Assembly (NCBI GenBank): GCA_002812745.2
Contig: NCSJ02000648.1
Coordinates: forward strand, 1-11,085
Source of the DNA: Scytalidium lignicola
Lineage: Eukaryota; Ascomycota; Leotiomycetes
Reading direction: 5' to 3'
DNA length: 11,085 nt
Shown: one piece after another, positions 1 through 6,604 of the stretch
Layout: each line of letters opens with the position of its first letter
Position numbering within the stretch: position 1 is the stretch's first letter
Translations under genes and position numbers: made by a program
Notes under the pieces: model-generated
Told to the model about the DNA's origin: nothing
The model's database searches: none
What the model saw: only the letters and a program-made list of their open reading frames with translations

Positions 1-261
1 TTTACTTCTTAAACTAATAACTTAAAAATGCTTAAACATTAATGTTNAAAAGAAGTTAATCTGGAAAGAGAATATAAAGTTGAGAAAATCATTAGTTATA
101 GAATGTATTATAAGAAATTATAATATTTAATTAAATGAATAAGATATTTAAAGAATAAGAATAGATAAGAACTTACTTTTAATCTTATAAGTTATGAAAA
201 GTTATTAAAAGTATATTATCAAGCTTATCTTAGAATAGATTTTCAAGTGATAGAATTGTAA
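1..261 (+). pseudogene. Element A pol C-terminus with chromodomain (decayed)
   Basis: Frame 1 from position 70 reads EYKVEKIISYRMY, then YLIK, a stop at 136 where the chromodomain Trp is expected, and further on a stop at 166 followed by EL, matching the usual TWEP. This is the C-terminal chromodomain of gypsy chromoviruses, which in other elements binds methylated histone H3 and steers integration into heterochromatin. Stops at 121, 136 and 166 fit CAA/CAG or TGG turned to stop by RIP. The frame continues through a Lys/Tyr-rich tail to TAA at 259-261. An N at 47 makes the frame upstream uncertain, and 1-60 gave no recognisable motif. The last 32 bases overlap the end of the antisense ORF. 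Confidence 0.75.
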
Positions 262-661
262 GGTTAGAAAAGAAAAGGTTAATAATAAAGAAAGAAGCCT
301 TGTCTAAGTTAGCAGAATACAACTTTTCAAACAGTTTCTCTTGCTTTTCTTTCTCTTTTATAACATTGAGTTTATTTAGAGTTTTCAGATTATGGCAAAA
401 CATTTTTTAAGTATACTTTTTCAAGAAGGATTATTGTTTTTTCAAATAGGCTAAACAGGTTATTATCTTTAAAAGAACTTCGTTAGTCTTCTCTTCTTCT
501 TTTATAAACTAGTCATACTTGTACTTGTATATAAAGAAGGAGGATGAGGTAGATCTCTTGTTGTTATAAGATTATTCATGATAAGAATATTTGTTATAAC
601 AATTGAAGTCAAGGTTTATCTTGTGAACAAAATTATTCTACTTGTAAAATGAACAAGGCAT
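230..661 (-). pseudogene. Antisense ORF of element A: Cys-rich plus coiled-coil protein (decayed)
   Basis: On the minus strand a frame from ATG (661-659) to TAA (232-230) covers 143 codons with five internal TAA/TAG codons and no frameshift. The N-terminus is Cys/Tyr-rich (MPCSFYK start, further Cys or Tyr at spacings like a small zinc-binding module, Tyr being the RIP product of Cys). A Ser-rich stretch follows, then charged helical sequence: FIKEEEKTNEVLLKII, LKTLNKLNVIKEKEKQEK. Such Cys-module plus charged coiled-coil proteins occur as small hypothetical proteins in fungal genomes, from memory only. Element B has a counterpart in the same place at 3893-4267. The ORF runs convergent to pol and overlaps its tail by 32 bases. 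Function is unknown; nucleic-acid binding is a guess from the Cys pattern. Confidence 0.6.
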
Positions 662-853
662 TACTTTAAAATTATATTCATTAATATAGTTATTTAAAGT
701 TGTTTATTCTTGATATTTTTGTAATCTTGTCCTTTCTTTTATGTTACTCTTAGAATGTTGTTGTTTAAGTAGCATGTTAAAAAGGAAAAAAGGATTGTTG
801 AACAAAGGGAATGTTTGAAGAAGACATTTTAATGTTAAGATAATACTAAGTAC

Positions 854-862
854 AAAAGAGGA
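854..862 (+). other. Polypurine tract of element A
   Basis: The short all-purine run AAAAGAGGA, followed by TAA, abuts the LTR start at 866. Plus-strand DNA priming of LTR retrotransposons uses such a tract directly upstream of the 3' LTR. Element B shows the same arrangement (AAAAAGGGG, then ATAG) at 4409-4421, which supports both LTR boundaries. Confidence 0.65.
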
Positions 863-865
863 TAA

Positions 866-1219
866 TATTATAGGTTTTATTGTAATATGTTAATTAGTGT
901 AAGCTTAAGGCTTAGTATAGATATGTTGTACAAAGAGAACCTAACAATTAAATAGTTATATAATAAGGACTTAGGACTTAAGGGGTTTAAGATCCTTTAG
1001 CTTAAGACTTAAGGACTTAAGAGTTTAAAGGTTTAACTGTATTCTATTATTTATATAAGCATGATATAAGAACATAAGAGTAAACTTTTTATGTTTAACT
1101 TAAATATATTACTAGATCTTACTTTTGACTTAATTGTTAATGTTATATGTTTTCATTGTCCTTGAACATCTATTATACCCTTAATTATCTAATAACTTGA
1201 ATAGTGTAGTTTTATAACA
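866..1219 (+). repeat. 3' LTR of element A (RIP-damaged, 354 bp)
   Basis: This LTR aligns over its full length with the undamaged copy at 6427-6769. Shared anchors include AGAGAACCTAACAAT, CTGTATT, the TATATAAGC box, CCTTGAACATCTA versus CCCTGAACATCTA, and the last bases (GTTTTATAACA versus GTTTTGTAACA). TGTTAC at the start has become TATTAT. Most differences are transitions toward A+T in both strand senses, as expected of RIP. The 11-bp extra length lies mainly in a U3 tandem repeat (about 963-1030). It is the best in-window demonstration of RIP because the ancestral-like sequence is present nearby for comparison. Confidence 0.85.
963..1030 (+). repeat. U3 tandem repeat, GGACTTAAG-like units
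   Basis: About six degenerate units of GACTTAAG or GACTTAGG type lie within the LTR. In the undamaged LTR the matching stretch (about 6540-6578) reads as units of GGACTCCA or GGACTCCAA. CTCC becoming CTTA accounts for the altered unit. The unit number differs between the two copies, which explains most of the LTR length difference. Confidence 0.65.
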
Positions 1220-3855
1220 TATTAATAAAAACTACTAAAGACAAGCTTAAAGGTATTAAGTTCTTTATGAAATTAGATTTATAGTCAACATTTAACCTTA
1301 TTAGAATAAAAGAAAAGAATGAATNAAAAAGTTATTATCAAAATTAAATACAAGTTATTTAAGCTATTAATTATATTGTTTAGATTGACAAATGCATTTA
1401 TTATAATATAAAGGATTGTGGACAAGGTTATTAAAGAATACTTAGAAAAGTTTATAATAGTATATTTAAATAATATCTTGATATTTTCGAAAATGTTAAA
1501 AGAATACAAAGTCTATATAAAAATTATTCTCAAAGTATTATAGAAAGTAAGCTTTTGATATAAGCTAAGAAAATGTAAATTCTATAAGATAAAAGTATAA
1601 TTTTTAAGATATATTATAACATATAATAAGATTAAGACAATTAAGAAGAAAACTAAAGTTATCAAGGAATAAGTAATACTTAGAATAATCAAGGAATTAT
1701 AAAGCTTTTTAAGCTTTATGAATTATTATTGAAAATTTGTAAAAAACTATTTAGGAATAATATTATTATTAATTAAATTAACTAAGAAGAATGTACTATA
1801 TAAATAAAGGAAGGAATAACAAAAAGTATTTAATATAATTAAGAAAGCTTTTAAGAAGGATCAAAGTCTTAAAATCTTCAACTTNAAAAAAACTTGTTCA
1901 AATTAAAATAAATATATTAAATTACACTTTAAATGTAGTTCTAAGCTAATAAGATGAATAAAAAGGTTGAAAACCACTTACTTATTATTCAAGGAAGTTT
2001 AGTCTAGCTAAGTAAAACTATCCTATTTATAACAAAGAACTATTAATAATAGTGGACATGTTAAGAAAATAGAGGATATATACAATAAAAGTAAGAGAAC
2101 AAATAAAGATATTAATAGATTATATAAATTTAAAGTACTTTATAACATTTAAGAAGTTAAACACAAGACAAGTTAAATAAGCAAAAACCTTATTAGAATA
2201 TAATTTTAAGATTTAACATGTTAAAGGAATTAACAATAGACAAGTGAATACTCTTAGTCGAAAACTAAAGTATATAAACNAAAAAAGAATTAAACTTATA
2301 ATAAGTAGTCTTAGTAGATAATAAAGAAGGAATTACTTATAATCAAGGATAGTTAATATTTATATTAACAATAGTTAATAAGGAATAAATTGACAAAATT
2401 CAAAATGAATTATTTAGAGAAAAACTAGAAGATATTGAATATAAGTTTAAAGAAGATTAATAAGAATAAATTAATAAGTTATAATATAAGGACAAGAAGT
2501 TGTATATCCTTAAGAAGTTGTTNAAAAGAATTCTTAAAAGAATAATATATATTATCATAGAATAAGCATTTTAAAGTCAAATGAACTTATTATAAAATCT
2601 AAAGAGATTATTACTTATACTGAATAAGATAAATGGTAAAGGAAGTTGTCAAGGAATATAATATTTATAAAAGGGCAAAGAATTTGAAATAGAAACCTTA
2701 TAGAATGCTTTAACCTACTGAAATATTAATCTGATTATAGCAAATTATAATATAAGACTTTGTTATTAAACTATCAAAGTTAAAAGACTTAGTAACAAAG
2801 AAGGATTATAATAGTATTTTGGTGATAATGGACTTGTTTACAAAATACATAATCTTTGTACTATAAAACAAAACATAAGGTATAGAAGAAGTTATAAAAG
2901 TATTTCTTTAACATGTAATAACATTATTTAAAATGTTAAAAGGTATTATATCTGATTAAGACATATACTTTATCTTAAAGTTTTAAGAAACTTTGACTAA
3001 ATATATAAACGTTGATAAGAAGATGTTAACAACATTTTATTTACAAATTAATAATCAGACAAAAAGATTAAATTAAACATTGAAAGTATATTTATAATGT
3101 TATGTAAATTATAAGCAAGATAATTAGCATAAGCTATTACTATTAACATAATTAACTTATAATAATTCAAAGTATAAAGTAATAGAATTCATATTATTTT
3201 ATGTAAATCATAAAAGAGAACCTGATAGGTTTTGAATAAGCGTTAAATTATGATTATCATTTGATTTAGCTGATAAGTTAGTAAAGAAGTTGTATAAAAC
3301 ATATACTGAATTAATAGATATAATATAATTTGCAAAAAAAAAGGATAAAAGCATGTTATAACAAGAAATGTAATATAAAACCTATGTATAAAAAGGAGGA
3401 TAAAGTTTATTTTCAACGNAAAAAATCTATGAACAAAAAGACTAAGTAATACATTTGATTTTATGAAGTTAAGGCTATTTAAGGTTAAGGAAGTTTATAG
3501 ACTAGTAATAATCAAATTAAAACTATTAAAAGTTATGAGAATACATCTTGTATTTTATATAATATTACTGAAGTTAATACTTAAGAATATATTATTAACA
3601 TTAAGTATAAAGGTTAAATTATAACTTGATAAGGAATAAGTAATTAAGAAAATCTTAGATTATAAATATTAGTATAAGAAGATTTAATATTTAATTAAAT
3701 AAGAAGGATTTCTAGAATCAGACAATTTATAAGAACTTATTAAATATTTGAAGAATATTAAAGAGATAATAAAGAATTATTACTAAACTTTAATTAAAAA
3801 GAATCTTTAAGAAGAGGAATTAATTAAGTTAATAAGATAGATAAAGGATTGATAA
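1220..3855 (+). pseudogene. Element B pol: RT, RNase H, integrase, chromodomain (RIP-killed)
   Basis: Reading starts mid-RT. FRLTNA at 1379-1396 and YLNN at 1463-1474 match the gypsy FGLTNAP and YLDD motifs, both catalytic Asp being Asn. ILIFSK and KCKFYK follow. RNase H ends with an RQVK, then LLEYNFKI, then NTLSR (ADALSR-type) series, the last at 2244-2261. In integrase, the zinc Cys pair is Tyr at 2657 and 2666; the Asp of DFV (2756) and of SD (2954) survive; the catalytic Glu of GQTER is Lys (3062). A GPF-like LFKVKEVYRL motif lies near 3475-3510, and the chromodomain spans about 3640-3740 (KKILDYKY, then EGFLESDN and a stop for Trp). The frame changes at the Ns at 1325, 1885, 2280, 2523 and 3419 in the way expected if each N is an extra base; one other shift lies near 3360-3380. 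The probable end is TGA TAA at 3850-3855, TGA being an altered Trp. Confidence 0.88.
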
Positions 3856-3892
3856 CATTAATACTTAGTATAAAGGGGTTAATTAAGGAATG

Positions 3893-4267
3893 TTATTCAC
3901 TTTTATTAAGAGGATGTAATAAGTTCTTAGTAAAAACTAAGAAATTTAACTTTTCCTTTTCTAACCTTTCCTTTTCCTTAATTTCTTCTAATTCTTTTAT
4001 AATAAAAGTACTTTTAAAAATCATAAGTTAAGTATTGTTTTTTATACAATGATAAAGTTTCCAGAGCCTTAAGACTTTAATAAGGGTTTTCTCTTCCTCT
4101 TGTTCTAAATGTTACTCTTCCTTGAGATAATGATCTATTTCCTTAAGGGATAGCCTAGGAAATTCATAATAATTATTATAACAAGTATATTCAAAGTACT
4201 TTAAAGAATTAGAAGAGTAACAACAGGCTTTTTTATTCTTTTTATAATAGTAATAAGAGGAGGACAT
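3893..4267 (-). pseudogene. Antisense ORF of element B: Cys/Tyr-rich plus coiled-coil protein (decayed)
   Basis: A minus-strand frame from ATG (4267-4265) to TAA (3895-3893) has 124 sense positions, only two internal TAA codons, and no frameshift. Its N-terminus (MSSSYYYYKKNKKACCYSS) is Tyr/Cys-rich; several Tyr probably replace Cys by G-to-A on the coding strand. Then come FEYTCYN and FPRLSLKEIDHYLKEE, and two charged helical blocks: EQEEEKTLIKVLRLWK and KELEEIKEKERLEKEKL. Layout, size and position match the antisense ORF of element A, although direct identity is modest. It ends about 40 bases past the pol stop, tail-to-tail. It is better preserved than pol at the same locus. Function is unknown; a chance open frame is unlikely because the same architecture occurs twice. 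Confidence 0.62.
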
Positions 4268-4408
4268 TTTAAAACCTATTGCTTTTATCTTTTCAGCTTT
4301 ATGAAGGCAAGTTTAGTATTTGTATAACATGATGGATAAAAANGTATAATTGAAGAACAATGAAGATTGTTCAATGTTATTAGTTAAGTATCAGGATAAT
4401 GTTAGGAT

Positions 4409-4417
4409 AAAAAGGGG
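4409..4417 (+). other. Polypurine tract of element B
   Basis: The run AAAAAGGGG, followed by ATAG, directly precedes the LTR start TATTATAG at 4422. It is the plus-strand priming site expected for an LTR retrotransposon and parallels the tract of element A (854-862). Confidence 0.7.
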
Positions 4418-4421
4418 ATAG

Positions 4422-4762
4422 TATTATAGTTCTTACTGTTATAACCTGATAAGCACTGAGGGACAGCTTATGGAATGTCCATGGCCAGCAGAGTGCTCAG
4501 TCACGTGACTAGCCTTGGTATATAAAGGCAGATACGGATGTATGGCTATACAGGTCTATACTAGTCTATACAGCTGAGTTCTTATTTGTCTATATAAGAA
4601 CATGTTCCTTAAGCTTTAGTTAGGAACCTTGTATTTAACCTAAGTTACAACTTTACTATATATACTTGTTTACTATAACTACAGATGCCTTACTTCCACA
4701 TGAATCCTACGAGAGTGACCAGACCTACCCTACATGACCATGCCGTAGGACGTCTCGTAACA
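4422..4762 (+). repeat. 3' LTR of element B (341 bp, almost free of RIP)
   Basis: It starts just after the purine tract with TATTAT, read as damaged TGTTAC, and ends CTCGTAACA, giving TGTTAC/GTAACA inverted termini. Inside are a TCACGTGA element (4501-4508), two TATA-like boxes (4519-4526 and 4591-4597) and short direct repeats of CTATACWG (about 4544-4574). After the first 20-25 bases the base composition is ordinary, unlike the A+T-saturated sequence to the left. An alternative start at 4437 (TGTTATAACC) would make it 326 bp; the purine-tract argument favours 4422. Bases 4763-4767 (TTAAT) are the expected target duplicate, with the partner outside the window. Confidence 0.72.
4519..4526 (+). 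promoter_or_regulatory. TATA box of LTR B, with upstream CACGTG site
   Basis: TATATAAA at 4519-4526 lies 11 bases after a perfect CACGTG palindrome (4502-4507). A second TATATAA follows at 4591-4597. CACGTG is the core bound by bHLH and bZIP factors in fungi. The other LTR family in this window also has TCACGTGA upstream of a TATA box, so the pairing is probably the retrotransposon promoter rather than chance. Confidence 0.5.
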
Positions 4763-4969
4763 TTAATACTTATAGTAAAGGTAAATAGACTGGCCGGACC
4801 GTTGCATTGGACTGTGGTCTCGACTAGACCATGAGGTTTTTACAGACTGTTTCAGACCGTGGTCTAAGCAATTTAAATTGTGAGGACTGTTTTCAGACCA
4901 TAGACCATACAGTCCAGACCGTGAGGATTACAGTCTGAAGTCAAAAATTTGAGACTGGACTGTACAGTC
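4763..4969. repeat. GC-richer block with repeated AGACCRT and GACTGT motifs, possible DNA-transposon end
   Basis: No ORF is present. Five AGACCRT motifs lie at about 4826, 4854, 4895, 4902 and 4916, mixed with GGACTGT or CAGACTGT units in both orientations (for example ACCGTGGTCT and CATACAGTCC). Many short, mixed-orientation copies near an element edge are typical of the subterminal transposase-binding repeats of hAT elements. The block ends in the perfect palindrome GGACTGTACAGTCC (4957-4970), where the hAT element at 4970 begins. It shows no RIP-like A+T bias. It may be a fragment of a second, different transposon; no terminal repeat or transposase confirms this. Confidence 0.4.
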
Positions 4970-4979
4970 CAGTGTTGGC

Positions 4980-5117
4980 AAAAATATTCAAACTATTCAA
5001 ATAATTATTTGAATAGTTTAATTTGAGTTGAATTTGAGTTGAATAGTGGATTTTGGTATTTGATTTGAATATTTGAATAAATATTCAAATAATTATTTGA
5101 ATAGTTTGAATATTTTT
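4980..5117. repeat. hAT subterminal foldback: 35-bp inverted repeats and a 30-bp palindrome
   Basis: Bases 4980-5014 and 5083-5117 are perfect reverse complements over 35 bp. Within this, 4990-5019 is a perfect 30-bp palindrome centred on AATAATTATT, and its core recurs at 5083-5102. The 68-bp spacer contains further TTTGAATA and TTTGAGTTGAAT units. The whole could form a long hairpin next to the terminal repeat. Repeated subterminal motifs in both orientations are known transposase-binding sites in hAT elements; that role here is inferred. Confidence 0.8.
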
Positions 5118-5136
5118 CTAAAAAATAATATTTTAT

Positions 5137-5189
5137 ACGCGTTTTTTACGTGTTTTTTACGTGTTTTTACGTGNTTTTTACGNTGTTTT
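5137..5189 (+). repeat. Minisatellite of ACGTGTTTTTT units
   Basis: Five head-to-tail units of 10-11 bp begin at 5137, 5148, 5159, 5169 and 5180, the first being ACGCG instead of ACGTG. Two more relaxed units, ACTTGTTTTT, follow at 5212-5231 after an AT-only spacer. Ns at 5174 and 5183 sit inside units and look like inserted placeholders. The array lies between the subterminal foldback and the transposase stop codon, so it is probably part of the hAT 3' region. Confidence 0.8.
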
Positions 5190-5282
5190 AATATATTTAT
5201 ATATATATATTACTTGTTTTTACTTGTTTTTCATAGAGTTTTAAATAAAATTATAATATATAAATACTTTAAAAATTAATTA

Positions 5283-5330
5283 AACTAATAAAATAACTAA
5301 TAAAATAACTAATAAAATAACTAATAAACT
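5283..5330 (+). repeat. 12-bp tandem repeat AACTAATAAAAT
   Basis: Three identical units (5283-5294, 5295-5306, 5307-5318) and a fourth with one change (5319-5330) abut. The last unit includes the first bases of the transposase stop codon (complement of 5329-5331). On the minus strand it begins the 3' untranslated region of the transposase. The identity of the units suggests a recent expansion or no later RIP. Confidence 0.85.
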
Positions 5331-6426
5331 AAATAACAAATTCTAACATTTCTTTTTCTAATTCATTTTCTTGTAAATCTTCTTGATTAATATCATCAAT
5401 ATATATTCCCCAACTTTTTAAACACATAATTAAATTAAAAGTAGACTTATTAAGTCTATTCCTTAATTTAGTTATATTTAAAGCTCCTTGTGAAAAATAA
5501 CGTTCACTAGAAGCTGAAGTAGCTGGAATTTGTAAATATTTTCGAGCTAATATAGTTAAAACTGGATATTTTAACTTATTTAACNTTCTAAAAATCTAAT
5601 GGATTAACCTAAAATAATTAGTTATAATTTAAATTAAATAAGTTAATAAATACTTACTTGTTTATTTGATCNTTTTTTCATCAAAATATAAAGTTAATTC
5701 ATCTAAATTTTCTAAATTATCCTCAGTTATATAAATATCATTATTATCATCAGAATCATATAAATCTGAATTATTAATATTTGTTAAAAGTGGTAAAGTA
5801 TTATAAAAATCTCCTTTTTCCCTAAAAATAATTAATAATTAATAATAAACAATATATAATAATACTTACAATTGATATTCAGTATATAATAAATTATATA
5901 TATCACTAGCTTGACCAGTAGTTAAACCAATATTTATTAATCCTTCTCTTTTTATCCTAGGATCTAAAATTAAAGCAATATATAATGCTTTATTTTTAGA
6001 TATAATTGAGCCAATATTAGGATAATATTTTCATAATTTAGCAATACCTTTATTTATTACTTCAATAAAAGTAAGATTATTCTATTTAAATATTAATATT
6101 TATTTTAAAAAAATTAATAATAACTTACTTTATGCTTTGATTTTTCATTTTCAAGTTTATAATAAATCTGATATATAAAAGGTATAACATAATAAATTGT
6201 AGGATATAAATCTCCTTGTAATTTATTAGTAGCCTTAATAAATATATGCAAAATTGATAAACAATTTTGAATATATTTAATTTCTTCATTAGTTAATAAT
6301 AATAATTTAGATTTAAAAGCTTTATTATCAGATATAGATATAACTGATTTAATAGGCTTATAAATAGCTAAAAAATTATTTAACATATTATATGTTGAAG
6401 ACCATCTAGTTTTATTATCTATTAAA
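5329..6426 (-). pseudogene. hAT-family transposase, C-terminal 309 residues, four exons
   Basis: Minus-strand exons are 6426-6129, 6081-5870, 5821-5658 and 5587-5329, with stop TAG at 5331-5329. The introns (6128-6082, 5869-5822 and 5657-5588; 47, 48 and 70 nt) start GTAAGT and end TAG. Exon 1 opens in frame at the LTR with DNKTRWSSTYNML, the hAT core motif, then LLLTNEE, IFIKATNKLQGD and YPTIYYVIPFIYQIY. Exon 2 has ALILDPRIK. Exon 4 carries the dimerisation (hATC) domain: YPVLTILARKYLQIPATSAS, then SERYFSQGALNITKLRNRL and MCLKSWGI. Only one nonsense codon is seen, TGA at 6033-6031 where KLWKYYP is expected. All three splice phases agree if the Ns at 5585 and 5672 are treated as extra bases. 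Roughly the first half of a normal hAT transposase is missing, so the protein cannot work. Confidence 0.87.
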
Positions 6427-6539
6427 TGTTACGGGTTTTACCTAACAAGCTGATTGGTGTAGGCCTGAGGCTCGGTACACGGAAGGTGTGCATAGAGAAC
6501 CTAACAATCAGGGGTCACGTGATGGAGTCTTGGGATCCC

Positions 6540-6578
6540 TGGTGGACTCCAGTGGACTCCAAGGACTCCAAGGGATCC
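6540..6578 (+). repeat. GGACTCCA tandem repeats in LTR U3
   Basis: Three to four units of GGACTCCA, spaced 8-11 bp, end in GGGATCC. They are the undamaged form of the GACTTAAG array at about 963-1030. Position upstream of the TATA box suggests a promoter-proximal enhancer-like array, which is inference. Confidence 0.65.
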
Positions 6579-6594
6579 AACTGTATTTCATTAT

Positions 6595-6604
6595 CTATAT
6601 AAGC
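6595..6604 (+). promoter_or_regulatory. TATA box region of the solo LTR
   Basis: CTATATAAGC lies mid-LTR, 74 bases after TCACGTGA (6515-6522) and just after the GGACTCC repeat block. The damaged LTR keeps the matching TTATATAAGC. It is the best candidate core promoter of this retrotransposon family; the transcription start cannot be placed. Confidence 0.5.

Larger units (their letters stand above)
1..1219 (+). mobile_element. Element A: 3' end of a RIP-damaged Ty3/gypsy chromovirus
   Basis: This is the right end of an LTR retrotransposon whose body lies left of the window. In order it holds the pol C-terminus with a chromodomain (about 70-180), an antisense ORF (661 to 230), a purine tract (854-862) and a 3' LTR (866-1219). 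The LTR is recognised because it aligns end to end with the undamaged LTR at 6427-6769, differing mainly by C-to-T and G-to-A changes. Reverse transcriptase of a different gypsy copy starts in frame right after 1219, so A appears to be nested inside element B. The 5-bp target duplicate of TATTA (1220-1224) should then lie at A's 5' end, outside the window. Confidence 0.82.
1220..4762 (+). mobile_element. Element B: Ty3/gypsy chromovirus interrupted by element A (RIP-damaged)
   Basis: The element runs from the middle of reverse transcriptase through RNase H, integrase and chromodomain, a convergent antisense ORF (4267 to 3893), a purine tract and the 3' LTR (4422-4762). Gag, protease, the first part of reverse transcriptase and the 5' LTR are missing; they are expected beyond element A, left of the window. 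Domain order (RT, RNase H, integrase, chromodomain) is that of Ty3/gypsy, not copia. Its LTR is unrelated over most of its length to that of A, so the two are distinct families. Damage is dense across the internal region and stops within about 25 bases of the LTR start. Confidence 0.85.
4970..6426 (-). mobile_element. hAT DNA transposon, 3' half (truncated at the solo LTR)
   Basis: The left edge is CAGTGTTGGCAAAAATATTC at 4970, a terminal inverted repeat of the CAGNGTTGGCAA type found in hAT elements. Next come foldback subterminal repeats, two minisatellites and the C-terminal part of a hAT transposase on the minus strand. The right edge is cut by the LTR at 6427; no transposase N-terminus, BED zinc finger or second terminal repeat is found beyond it. 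The possible 8-bp target duplicate at the left is GTACAGTC (4962-4969), whose partner is lost. The element is A+T-rich but far less mutated than its neighbours. Confidence 0.82.

Noticed and set aside
1285..1509. Minus-strand open stretch of 74 codons
   Set aside because: It lies opposite the recognisable reverse transcriptase of element B (FRLTNA and YLNN on the plus strand) and is Ile/Asn/Tyr-rich low-complexity sequence.
3849..4031. Plus-strand open stretch of 60 codons
   Set aside because: It overlaps the antisense ORF of element B; the Phe/Ser-rich plus reading is just the complement of the Lys/Glu-rich coiled coil.
4437..4762. Alternative LTR B start at TGTTATAACC
   Set aside because: It gives neat TG...CA ends, but the purine tract ends at 4417 and the parallel with element A places the start at 4422. 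Kept only as an alternative.
5190..5211. AT-only run that might be a microsatellite or replication origin
   Set aside because: Short and imperfect, in a window where A+T runs are everywhere; no other origin feature seen.
5073..5279. Plus-strand open stretch of 68 codons
   Set aside because: It runs across the hAT foldback and the ACGTGTTTTTT minisatellite and contains two Ns; no protein motif.
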